From Candidatus Competibacteraceae bacterium (GTDB lineage Bacteria > Pseudomonadota > Gammaproteobacteria > Competibacterales > Competibacteraceae): a stretch of DNA of 16,471 nucleotides. The position numbers and the translations under genes are program-made. Positions 8,700-16,471 of the stretch are shown piece after piece. The stretch is from the NCBI GenBank assembly GCA_012032855.1, contig JAAUQA010000016.1, positions 1 to 16,471 of the forward strand. Direction: 5' to 3'. The notes under the pieces were generated by a model. The model had not been told where the DNA came from, searched no databases, and saw only the letters and a list, made by a program, of their open reading frames with translations. Position 1 is the stretch's first letter, and every line of letters starts with the position of its first letter.

Positions 8700-9625
8700 A
8701 TGTTTGCCGATTATACCTGGGCTGAACTGGGCTCGATTTTCGCGATGCAGGGCTTTGCCGGACTGATTTTGTTTTCGGTATTCGTGCTGATGGCGCTGGG
8801 ATTGGCGGTGATATTCGGCCAGATGGGGGTCATCAATATGGCCCACGGTGAGTTCATGATTCTCGGCGCTTATGTGACCTACCTGTGCTCAACACTGTTC
8901 GAAGCCCATCTGCCTGCCTTATTCGATATCTATTTCTTCATCGCAATGGTGCTGGCGTTCTTGGCCGCCGGAGTACTGGGTATGCTGGTTGAATGGGTGC
9001 TGATTCGTCATCTCTATCATCGACCCTTGGATACTTTGCTGGCTACCTGGGGACTGAGCTTGATCTTACAGCAAGCCTACCGTTCCATATTCGGTGCTCG
9101 GGAGGTGGGCGTTAACCTGCCCGACTGGTTACTGGGATCGATTGCGCTTACCGATCTGATCGAGATTCCCATCAATGGACTGTTTGTCATGGGCTTGACG
9201 TTGCTCACTACGCTTGGCGTTTACATTCTGATGTTTCGCTCCAAGCAAGGCAAGAAAACCCGGGCCGTGGTGCAAAATCGCACGATGGCCGGTGCCGTCG
9301 GCATCAACACCGAGTGGGTTGATCGCATGACGTTCGGCATCGGTTGCGGCATCGCTGGGATTGCCGGCAGCGCATTCACCATGATCGGCTCCACCGGCCC
9401 TACCGCAGGTCAGTTGTACATCGTCGATACCTTTCTGGTTGTGGTATTCGGTGGCGCAGGGAGCCTACTCGGGACTATTGCCTCAGCATTCACCATCAGC
9501 CAAGCGCAATCCACCATGGAATTTTCCTCTCCGGGTCCATGGCCAAGGTGCTCACCCTGTTGACCGTTGTCGGCATTTTGATGCTGCGCCCGGAAGGTCT
9601 CTTTTCTCTGAAAATACGTCGCTAA
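8700..9625 (+). CDS. urtB: Urea/short-amide ABC transporter, permease UrtB (one frameshift)
   Basis: One of two inner-membrane permeases of the transporter, LivH-like, with several hydrophobic segments. The GQMGVINMAHGEFMILGAY segment near residues 40-60 is characteristic of the LivH/UrtB family, as is the later VVVFGGAGSLLGTI. The frame changes in the T4 run 9522-9525: one more T gives STMEFFLSGSMAKVLTLLTV and the normal UrtB ending RPEGLFSLKIRR, for 308 residues. As given, the first frame runs into an unrelated tail and stops at 9563. A good ribosome-binding site (aggaga) lies at 8688-8693. urtC begins 10 bases after the stop. Confidence 0.93.
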
Positions 9626-9635
9626 GAGGTCTGCT

Positions 9636-10789
9636 ATGCGTACCGGTAGAAGGTTTTTTGACGGTCAAGAATGGCTCGGGCTGGCTGTCCTCATCGTGAT
9701 TCTGGTTGTGGTGTTGCCGCTGTCGCTCGACAGCTTCCGCCTCAATTTGGTTGGCAAGTATTTGACCTATGCGTTCGTTGCCCTCGGCTTGGTGTTGTGC
9801 TGGGGGTTGGGCGGCATCTTGAGTCTCGGTCAGGGGGTGTTTTTCGGCCTGGGCGGATACTGCATGGCGATGTATCTGAAACTGGAAGCGTCGACCCCGG
9901 AGGCGACCAGCATCCAGTCCACGCCAGGGATTCCGGATTTCATGGACTGGAATCAGATCACCGAATTACCGTTTTTTGGGAACCGTTCCACAGCCTGGGT
10001 TTTACCTTGATTGCTATTGTGCTGGTGCCGGGCCTGTTCGCGTTTATCATCGGTACGGCAATGTTTAAACGCCGGGTCGGCGGCGTGTACTTCGCCATTA
10101 TTACCCAGGCGATTGCGGCGATCCTGACCATTCTGATTATCGGGCAACAGGGCTATACCGGCGGCGTCAATGGCATTACCGATCTGCGCACGCTAAACGG
10201 CTGGGATATCCGCAGTGATGAAGCTAAGAATGTGCTCTATTTCGTCAACGCCGGACTGCTGATTGGTTGTTTGCTGATCGCGCAGTACGTGCGCAAAAGC
10301 AAGCTCGGGCGGATTCTGGTTGCGCTCAGGGATAAGGAAGATCGGGTGCGGTTTTCCGGGTATGACGTCGCTAATTTCAAGATTTTCATATTCTGTCTTG
10401 CAGCGATGTTATCGGCGATTGGTGGGGCGATGTTCACCCTGCAAGTCCGTTTCATGTCGCCCACCTTTATCGGCATCGTACCGTCGATCGAAATGGTGAT
10501 CTTCTGCGCGGTTGGCGGGCGCTTGTCGTTATTCGGCGCGGTGTACGGCACCTTGCTGGTTAACTGGGCGAAAACGACGTTTTCCGAGCTGTTTCCGGAA
10601 CTGTGGTTATTCGGTTTGGGTGCGTTGTTTATCGCCGTGGTGCTGGTGTTCCCGAACGGCATCGCCGGTCTGTATCGCAGTTATATTGCCCCCCGTCTGG
10701 CGCGCCGAACAAAACCTGTAAGGCCAGCTGAGAATGAACCGGTAGAACTGCCCGCCATCGCTGAGTCGAGTAGCAAGGAGGCTGCGTGA
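9636..10789 (+). CDS. urtC: Urea/short-amide ABC transporter, permease UrtC (one frameshift)
   Basis: The second inner-membrane permease, LivM-like. Family signs are the early segment GGILSLGQGVFFGLGGYCMA, then GIPDFMDWN, the cytoplasmic loop LGRILVALRDKEDRVRFSGY that contacts the ATPases, and FCAVGGRLSLFGAVYG. The frame breaks in the T6 run 9972-9977. One more T gives ITELPFFWEPFHSLGFTLIA and a full protein of 384 residues. As given, the N-terminal part stops at 10010. The ribosome-binding site agagg at 9625-9629 overlaps the urtB stop, and the TGA at 10787-10789 overlaps the urtD ATG by one base, so translation is coupled. Confidence 0.93.
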
Positions 10790-11538
10790 TGACTGCCAGC
10801 AACACCGACTTTCTGCTCGCAATCGAAAATTTGAGCGTCTCCTTCGATGGCTTCAAGGCCGTCGATGGTCTCAATCTCTATATCGACGAAAACGAGATTC
10901 ACGTCATCATCGGCCCGAATGGGGCGGGAAAAACCACGGTTCTGGATCTGATCTGTGGTCGTACCAAGGCGAGTTCGGGTTCGATCCGCTATCGCAATAA
11001 AGAGCTCACCAAGCTACGGGAATCGCAGATCGTCTTAGAGGGCGTTGGGCGCAAATTCCAAACCCCATCGATTTATGAGGATCTGACGGTCTTTGAAAAC
11101 CTCGAAATCTCCTACCCCAAGGGCCGTAGCGTGTTCGGCGCGCTGCTATTTAAACGTAGCGAAGACGTGATCACACGGGTTAAAGAGATCGCTGAGATGA
11201 TGCTGCTGGACACACTGTTGGATAGTCCTGCGGCCTTGCTCAGCCACGGCCAAAAACAGTGGTTGGAAATCGGCATGTTGCTGATTCAAGACCCCGAACT
11301 GCTGATGCTGGATGAACCGGTTGCCGGGATGAGCGTAGCCGAACGTCGGCAAACGGCAGAGATCATCCGCCGGATTATTGCCGATCGTTCGGTGCTGGTC
11401 GTCGAGCATGACATGAAGTTTGTCAGCGATATCGCGCACCGGGTCACGGTATTGCATCAGGGGCGCATCCTTTCCCAAGGTTCGATGCAGAAGGTTCAGC
11501 AAGACCCGAAAGTGATCGAAGTGTATTTAGGCCATTGA
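10789..11538 (+). CDS. urtD: Urea/short-amide ABC transporter, ATPase UrtD
   Basis: An ATP-binding subunit of the transporter, LivG-like, on the cytoplasmic side. Walker A is GPNGAGKTT at residues 42-50, the signature is LSHGQKQWLEIG, Walker B is LLMLDEPVAGM, and the switch histidine is in VVEHDM. The 249-residue length is normal and the frame is intact. A strong ribosome-binding site (aaggag, 10775-10780) points to the ATG at 10789, which overlaps the urtC stop; a GTG three bases upstream is the alternative start. The QKQWLEI signature segment is typical of UrtD. Confidence 0.95.
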   Translation: MTASNTDFLLAIENLSVSFDGFKAVDGLNLYIDENEIHVIIGPNGAGKTTVLDLICGRTKASSGSIRYRNKELTKLRESQIVLEGVGRKFQTPSIYEDLTVFENLEISYPKGRSVFGALLFKRSEDVITRVKEIAEMMLLDTLLDSPAALLSHGQKQWLEIGMLLIQDPELLMLDEPVAGMSVAERRQTAEIIRRIIADRSVLVVEHDMKFVSDIAHRVTVLHQGRILSQGSMQKVQQDPKVIEVYLGH

Positions 11539-11547
11539 GGAATCGAT

Positions 11548-12237
11548 ATGCTGAATGTAGCGGACTATCATGTTGCTTATGGCCGTAGCGAAGTGCTGCA
11601 TGGCTTGGAGTTTCAAGTCGCGCCGGGCGAAATCGTGGCCATCATGGGTCGCAATGGCATGGGTAAAACGACCTTGATGAAATCCCTGATGGGTATTCTG
11701 CCTACAGCCCAGGGACAGGCTACGATTAATGGAATTAATGTGACCACCCTGAAATCCTATGAGCGGGTCGCTCAGGGGTTGGCCTACGTGCCTCAGGGGC
11801 GGATGATTTTCCCTGCCATGACGGTGCAGGAAAATATTGAGACCGGACTGACTCTGTCTAAGGCGAAAACAGTGCCCGAGGACATTTATGAATTATTCCC
11901 GGTATTGCAGGAGATGCGTCACCGTCGTGGCGGTAATCTTTCGGGTGGCCAACAGCAACAATTGGCCATTGCCCGGGCGCTGGCCACCAATCCCAAAGTA
12001 TTGTTGTTAGATGAGCCGACCGAGGGCATACAGCCGTCGATCATTCGCGAGATGGGGCGGGTTTTGAAACGCATCAGAGACGAACGTGGGCTATCGCTGG
12101 TTGTTTCCGAGCAAGTATTGTCATTCGCGCTGGATGTAGCGGATCGCGTCTTGGTGCTGGAGAACGGCCATCTAGTTCATGACGCGGAACGCGCCACTGT
12201 GGACGAAGATAAAATCGCCTCCTTTCTATCCGTTTGA
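11548..12237 (+). CDS. urtE: Urea/short-amide ABC transporter, ATPase UrtE
   Basis: The second ATP-binding subunit, LivF-like. Walker A is GRNGMGKTT at residues 34-42, the signature is LSGGQQQQLAIARAL, and Walker B is LLLDEPTEGI. The switch position reads VVSEQVL, with glutamine in place of the usual histidine, as is common in the LivF/UrtE branch. It is 229 residues long with an intact frame. The ribosome-binding site gagg overlaps the urtD stop region, with an ATG at 11548. A 69-base spacer without a recognisable signal separates it from fmdA. Confidence 0.95.
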   Translation: MLNVADYHVAYGRSEVLHGLEFQVAPGEIVAIMGRNGMGKTTLMKSLMGILPTAQGQATINGINVTTLKSYERVAQGLAYVPQGRMIFPAMTVQENIETGLTLSKAKTVPEDIYELFPVLQEMRHRRGGNLSGGQQQQLAIARALATNPKVLLLDEPTEGIQPSIIREMGRVLKRIRDERGLSLVVSEQVLSFALDVADRVLVLENGHLVHDAERATVDEDKIASFLSV

Positions 12238-12306
12238 TGTCGCTGGGGATCACCTTCCTCAGTCGTATTGCGGCCTCGCGGTCGCGCCAACCCACTGGAG
12301 ACTGAC

Positions 12307-13538
12307 ATGCCTAGCACTTTGATCAAAATCGATCTCGACCAATCCCCCTATGAAAACGACAACATCCACAATCGTTGGCACCCGGATATTCCTATAGCCG
12401 CTTGGGTCGAGCCGGGCGACGATTTTCTCGTTGAAACGTATGACTGGACCGGCGGACAGATCAAGAATGATGATGATGCCGCCGATGTGCGTGATGTCGA
12501 TTTAAGCCAGGTACATTTCCTGTCCGGCCCCATCGGTGTTAAAGGCGCTAGCCCCGGTGATCTGCTGGTGGTGGACATTCTCGATATCGGCGCTTTCGAT
12601 AATTCGCTGTGGGGTTTCAATGGCTTTTTCTCGAAACAGAACGGTGGTGGTTTTCTAACCGATCATTTCCCGCTGGCGCAAAAATCCATCTGGGATTTCA
12701 AAGGCATGTTCACCGAATCACGCCACGTGCCGGGCGTGCGCTATGCTGGGTTAATTCACCCGGGGCTGATTGGCTGTTTGCCTGATCACGCCATGCTGAA
12801 GAGCTGGAATACCCGCGAAAAAGCACTATACGACACCGATCCAAACCGAGTGCCGGCGCTGGCAACACTACCGGATGGCGGACCGACCGCGCACATGGGC
12901 AAGTTAAAGGGCGAAGCCAGAGATAAAGCAGCCGCAGAAGGTGCCCGCACCGTGCCGCCACGCGAACACGGCGGAAACTGCGATATTAAAGATCTCTCGC
13001 GTGGCTCCAAGATTTATTTCCCGGTCTATGTCGACGGTGCTGGATTATCGATGGGCGATTTGCACTTTAGCCAAGGAGATGGCGAAATAACCTTCTGCGG
13101 AGCCATTGAGATGGCCGGCTGGTTGCACATCAAAGTGTCACTGATTAAGCAAGGTATGTCCAAGTACGGCATCAAAAACCCCATTTTCAAACCCTCCCCG
13201 ATCACGCCAAAATATGACGACTATCTGATCTTTGAGGGCATTTCGGTCGATGAGGGAGGTAAACAGCATTATCTGGACGTGCATATCGCGTATCGGCAGG
13301 CGTGTCTGAATGCCATCGAATATCTCAAGAATTCGGTTACAGCGGTGCCCAGGCTTACGCTATTCTCGGCACGGCGCCGGTCCAGGGCCATATTTCCGGC
13401 GTAGTCGATATCCCTAACGCCTGTGCGACATTGTGGTTACCGACCGACATTTTTGACTTCGATCTGATGCCCAGCACCGCAGGACCGACGGTCGCTTTGG
13501 ATGGGTCGATTGATGTGCCGCTGGCTCCCGATCTATAA
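12307..13538 (+). CDS. fmdA: Formamidase (acetamidase/formamidase family; one frameshift)
   Basis: A cytosolic amidase that hydrolyses formamide to ammonia and formate, closest to FmdA of Methylophilus methylotrophus. The family is recognised from the N-terminal HNRWHPDIP, the segment HFLSGPIGVKGASPGDLLVV, IHPGLIGCLPDH, PPREHGGNCDIKDLSRGS and FSQGDGEITFCGAIEMAG. The conserved cysteine of the catalytic region is in the last two of these segments, as is an acidic pair. The frame changes at 13330-13333 (aatt): one more base gives EYLK(K/N)FGYSGAQAYAILGT and the usual C-terminal PNACATLWLP, for 410 residues. The ATG at 12307 is preferred, with ggaga just upstream, over the longer open frame from 12268. 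Its place after urtABCDE suggests the transporter supplies its substrate. Confidence 0.93.
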
Positions 13539-13561
13539 CCCGTTGTTAGGGGAGAGTGAAG

Positions 13562-13897
13562 ATGCCCATATACGATTATCTTTGTCCCAGTTGCGGCCCG
13601 ACCAGCGCTTTACGACCGGTCAGTGCACGTGCCGAACCGTTGCTGTGCCCGGTTTGCTCGGGTGAGGCACTGCGAGTGCTCATCACAGCACCGCATATCA
13701 GTGGCTTATCGTCAAACCGGCACGTGGTGCAAACGCGTAACGAGAAAGCTAGCCACGAACCAATCCGAACCAATCTGCAAGAGCGACGTGAGGCGACACG
13801 CAAACACCCCGCCGGCTGTTCCTGCTGTAGCGGCAACCGTTCCCGTACCGCAACAATGAAAGATGGCAGTAAAGTATTTCCATCACAACGGCCTTGA
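13562..13897 (+). CDS. fmdB: FmdB-family zinc-ribbon protein
   Basis: A small protein of 111 residues. It starts MPIYDYLCPSCG and has a second pair CPVC at about residues 30-33; the two CxxC pairs form the zinc ribbon typical of the FmdB/putative regulatory family (CxxC-CxxC). A later cluster, HPAGCSCCSG, is typical of longer FmdB forms near amidases. It has been proposed as a regulator of formamidase expression in Methylophilus, but its biochemical role is not established. The ATG at 13562 is preceded by ggggaga; a GTG at 13556 is possible. It is the last gene of the urt-fmd operon and its frame is intact. Confidence 0.9.
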   Translation: MPIYDYLCPSCGPTSALRPVSARAEPLLCPVCSGEALRVLITAPHISGLSSNRHVVQTRNEKASHEPIRTNLQERREATRKHPAGCSCCSGNRSRTATMKDGSKVFPSQRP

Positions 13898-13925
13898 TGA
13901 TCAGCCACTAGCAGCGTGATTCGCG

Positions 13926-13957
13926 CATGGACGGTGATCATTGGATCACCGTCCATG
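13926..13957. terminator. Perfect 14-bp hairpin at the convergent fmdB/acpS junction
   Basis: catggacggtgatc (13926-13939) and gatcaccgtccatg (13944-13957) pair without a mismatch around a 4-base loop (attg). It sits between two converging operons, where a bidirectional terminator is expected. Neither side has a clear T run, so intrinsic termination would be inefficient by standard rules and it may act instead as a 3'-end stabiliser or barrier. The stem is certain; the terminator role is inferred from position. Confidence 0.6.
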
Positions 13958-13977
13958 TATCAGCGTTCCGGATAACT

Positions 13978-14363
13978 CTAAATGGCCAGTACGACGAAAG
14001 CCAGCGCGTAATCCCGCTCGTCAGAAATACTGACAAAGCGAGCCGTGATGCCCAGGCTATCCACAAAGTCTGCGGCGTTCCCTTGGAAACCAACTCCGGT
14101 TTACCGTAAGGATCATGAGCGATGCCGATCGAACTCAGGGTCAGACTTTTTCTAAAACCCAAACCTAATGCTTTGACCACCGCTTCCTTAGCGGCAAATC
14201 GCCGCGCTAAAAAACGTTCCGGGTGAGCACATTTGTGGTAATCAACGAGTTCGTGGTCGGTTAATATCCGCTGGGCGAAACGCACACCGAAACGCTTTAG
14301 AATGTCGTTAATCCGAGCGATTTCAACGATGTCGGTGCCGATGCCATAAATATCAGATGCCAT
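13978..14363 (-). CDS. acpS: Holo-[acyl-carrier-protein] synthase (one frameshift)
   Basis: AcpS transfers 4'-phosphopantetheine from coenzyme A to acyl carrier protein, essential for fatty acid synthesis. The N-terminus has GIGTDIVEIARI with the metal-binding aspartate, and HPERFLARRFAAKEAVVKALG is the second signature. After KPELVSKG the frame breaks at the TT 14078-14079 (plus strand): one more base restores KGNAADFVDSLGITARFVSI and DERDYALAFVVLAI, ending at the TAG 13978-13980 with 128 residues, the usual size. As given, the frame would run to 13938 with a foreign tail that overlaps the hairpin. The ATG overlaps the end of recO by 11 bases. Confidence 0.93.
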
Positions 14364-15084
14364 GAGCTGTTTTGCCGCGCCGCCGGTGGTACTCGGCCAT
14401 TAATAAAGTCCGTGTTTTGAGGGGGCGGCCTTGTAATCTTAGTTCAAGCGCCGCCCGGGTAAGTTGTTTGACTTCTCGTAGTACACCCGAGTCATCAAAC
14501 GATTCACTATGCAGTGCCAGCAATGCCTTGCCCGATAGCAGAATGCCTGCTCCGTTACCTTCAGCCGCTGTTGGACCTTGCTCCAGGATATATCGATATC
14601 TTTTGGTCGGCTCTATGGGGGTGTCGCCAGGCGCTTCGCTGTCCAACAGCAACCCATAACCCAACTCAGCCAAGAGATGCTTTTCGAAGATACGTAAAAC
14701 GGGTTCTTCGTATTCAAATGTGGCAAGGTCCTGCAACGTTTGGTGATAGTCGTCGAACAACGGATAGGGATCATGGGGTTGCAATAGACGCAACAACAAT
14801 TCGTTGATATAAAAGCCGCTTAACAGGCGCTTTGCCGGAATTCGAACAGTTGGCCCGGTTGCTTCAGCAGTCGTCAGATTACTCAGCTCGCCTCTGCCGG
14901 ACCAGGAGATCAGCAGAGGTAAGAAAGGTTGCAACACTGCTTTTAACCGAGAGCGAGGTCCGCGCGCACCACGGGCTACCATACTGAATCGGCCGTGATC
15001 GCGCGACAACACATCGACCAACAGGCTGGTATTACGGTAGGGACGCCGATGCAAGACGAAAGCCGGTTGCAGCTCAATGCGCAT
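14353..15084 (-). CDS. recO: DNA repair protein RecO
   Basis: RecO acts with RecF and RecR in loading RecA at gaps in DNA, including annealing of single strands. The N-terminal OB-fold part includes AFVLHRRPYRNTSLLVDV, ARGARGPRSRLKAVLQPF and LISWSGRGELSNL. The helical C-terminal part includes FYINELLLRLL and LAELGYGLLL. The length of 243 residues is close to the E. coli protein and the frame is intact. No CxxC zinc motif is present, as in most gammaproteobacterial RecO. The start at 15084 has no evident ribosome-binding site. It sits 32 bases after era, the conserved order. Confidence 0.95.
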   Translation of the reverse strand: MRIELQPAFVLHRRPYRNTSLLVDVLSRDHGRFSMVARGARGPRSRLKAVLQPFLPLLISWSGRGELSNLTTAEATGPTVRIPAKRLLSGFYINELLLRLLQPHDPYPLFDDYHQTLQDLATFEYEEPVLRIFEKHLLAELGYGLLLDSEAPGDTPIEPTKRYRYILEQGPTAAEGNGAGILLSGKALLALHSESFDDSGVLREVKQLTRAALELRLQGRPLKTRTLLMAEYHRRRGKTAHGI

Positions 15085-15116
15085 GGAGGCAAAGCCGTTC
15101 TAATCTAATCGAAGCC

Positions 15117-16006
15117 TTATTCGGTGTAACCGAACCGGCGTAACGCAAACTCGTCATCGGCCCAGCCCTCTCGAACTTTTACCCAAGTTTGCAGAAAAAC
15201 CCGGCGTTCAAAAAGCTGTTCCATTTCCTTTCGGGCCTGACGACCAACCGCCTTGAGCACGGCACCTTTTTCACCGATGACGATGGGTTTTTGGCCTGGT
15301 CGTTCGACCCAAATGACCGCCCCGATCCGTAGTAAGCGCCCCTGTTCTTCAAAGGTTTCGATTTCTACGGTGAGCGAGTACGGCAACTCCTGGTGCAAGC
15401 GTTGAATGAGTTGTTCACGAATCAGCTCGGCGGCCAGGAAACGCTGACTCGCCGTAGTCAACTGATCGGGCGGAAACAGAAACTCGGAAACAGGCAGTAA
15501 TGCGGCAATGCGTTGCTCCAAGTTCATCACATTGTCTCCCCGGCTTGCAGATAACGGGATGACTTCGGCAAAGTTCCGTTTTGCTGCGAGGGTTGCAAGC
15601 AACGGCAACAAACGGGTTTTGTCAGCCAGACGATCCACTTTATTGACCGCCAGAATAACTGGCCCTGTAAACGTCAGTAACTTTTGTAGTACTGCATCAT
15701 CTTCAGCAGTCCAATGCAACGCCTCAACGAGGAATACCGCAACGTCGACATAGTCGAGAACGCCGTTGGCGGTGCGGTTCAAATACCGATTGATTGCCCG
15801 GCGGTATTGAGATGTAGCCCCGGCGTATCCACATAAACAATTTGTACATCTTCAAGGGTATGGATACCCAAAATGGCATGTCGGGTGGTTTGCGGTTTGG
15901 CTGCGGTAATGCTGATTTTGTGGTCAAGCAAGCGATTCAATAAGGTGGATTTGCCGACGTTGGGCCGACCCAGCAAAGCAACATAACCGGCGCGCTGTTC
16001 ATTCAT
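15117..16006 (-). CDS. era: GTPase Era (one frameshift)
   Basis: Era is an essential GTPase that binds 16S rRNA and helps mature the small ribosomal subunit. The G domain has G1 GRPNVGKS (residues 13-20), switch [12 protein letters not shown]3 DTPG (60-63) and G4 NKVD. The C-terminal KH domain includes [18 protein letters not shown] and ends with [19 protein letters not shown]. The frame breaks at the CCC run 15797-15799 (plus strand): one more base gives [18 protein letters not shown] and a 296-residue protein. As given, the N-terminal part stops after 75 residues. The ATG overlaps the rnc TGA by 4 bases (ATGA), so the two are translationally coupled. Confidence 0.95.
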
Positions 16007-16471
16007 AAACCGATGGCTTCCAGCGCTTGCCGAGCGGCTTGCTGTTCCGCTTTACGGCGGCTGTCTCCGACCGCGATGGTGCACACAGCCCCAGCATTAC
16101 ACTCCACGGTAAAACGCTGGGCGTGAACTTCGCCGCTGACTTCCAGAATTTTATAGGCGGGTAGAGCCAATCCGCGTGCTTGCAGGTATTCCTGCAGTTG
16201 CGTTTTGGGATCCTTAAGCGCCTCTGCTGTGGGGAGATTCTTGAGACAGTGTTGATATAGGCTGAGTATAAGCTGACGGCAAGAGGCAAAATCGCTATCC
16301 AAAAACACGGCCCCGAACAGGGCTTCTAATGCATTGGCTAAAATTGACGCACGACGTTTACCGCCGCTTTTCAGCTCACCCGATCCCAATCTTAGGTAGT
16401 CACCTAATGCTAGTTCCCGGGCTAATTCGGCCAGCGTGTCGCCTTTTACTAGGGTGGCCCGCAAGCGGCTA
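16003..16471 (-). CDS. rnc: Ribonuclease III, C-terminal part (start outside window)
   Basis: RNase III cleaves double-stranded RNA in rRNA processing and mRNA turnover. The window holds the last 155 or so codons; the frame is open to the window edge, so the TTG near 16464 is not a start. The end of the catalytic domain is seen in [20 protein letters not shown], with the conserved glutamate followed by GAVFLD, and the double-stranded RNA-binding domain starts at [18 protein letters not shown] and ends in [15 protein letters not shown]. The frame is intact in the part seen. Confidence 0.95.
   Translation of the reverse strand, partial: SRLRATLVKGDTLAELARELALGDYLRLGSGELKSGGKRRASILANALEALFGAVFLDSDFASCRQLILSLYQHCLKNLPTAEALKDPKTQLQEYLQARGLALPAYKILEVSGEVHAQRFTVECNAGAVCTIAVGDSRRKAEQQAARQALEAIGL

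Noticed and set aside
13938..13977. Longer acpS reading frame ending at 13938
   Set aside because: The tail after the frameshift does not resemble AcpS and runs through a perfect hairpin. The other frame gives the normal AcpS ending at 13978.
1..16471. Gene decay (many pseudogenes) as in an endosymbiont
   Set aside because: All lesions are one-base homopolymer changes, also in essential genes, with no in-frame stops from substitutions or larger deletions. Sequencing error explains it better.

Overview
The window is a stretch of bacterial chromosome, most probably from a gammaproteobacterium of moderate G+C content. The evidence is the gene orders purF-metZ and rnc-era-recO-acpS, and protein sequences that resemble enterobacterial and pseudomonad homologues. 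The species cannot be named from the sequence. There are no insertion sequences, tRNAs, rRNAs or CRISPR arrays.

Layout, left to right. (1) Positions 1-2540, plus strand: the 3' end of purF, a 205-bp spacer with unusually strong RNA-folding potential, metZ (O-succinylhomoserine sulfhydrylase), and a YigB-like HAD phosphatase. (2) Positions 2599-6932, minus strand: a LuxR-type response regulator with a PAS-like middle region, preceded in its operon by a very large hybrid histidine kinase. The kinase has an NCS1 (purine/cytosine permease-like) membrane domain, a cysteine-rich cluster, HisKA and HATPase domains and a receiver. (3) A roughly 420-bp divergent control region. (4) Positions 7352-13897, plus strand: a complete urea/short-amide ABC transporter (urtABCDE) followed by formamidase fmdA and the zinc-ribbon gene fmdB. 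(5) Positions 13978-16471, minus strand: acpS, recO, era and a partial rnc, with pdxJ missing from its usual place between recO and acpS.

How the parts fit together (inference): the transporter brings in formamide, other short amides or urea, and FmdA hydrolyses formamide to ammonia and formate. The divergent permease-kinase and its LuxR partner are good candidates for sensing an external or transported nitrogen compound and controlling the operon. This resembles CbrA, a histidine kinase with a transporter domain of a different family, but with an NCS1-type module.

Quality of the sequence: at least twelve single-base indels, every one at a short homopolymer, break ten genes, including essential ones (era, acpS). 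Repairing each restores a family-typical protein of whole-codon length. They are almost certainly sequencing or assembly errors rather than pseudogenes. Coordinates below span the repaired genes, and each entry states where the frame changes.
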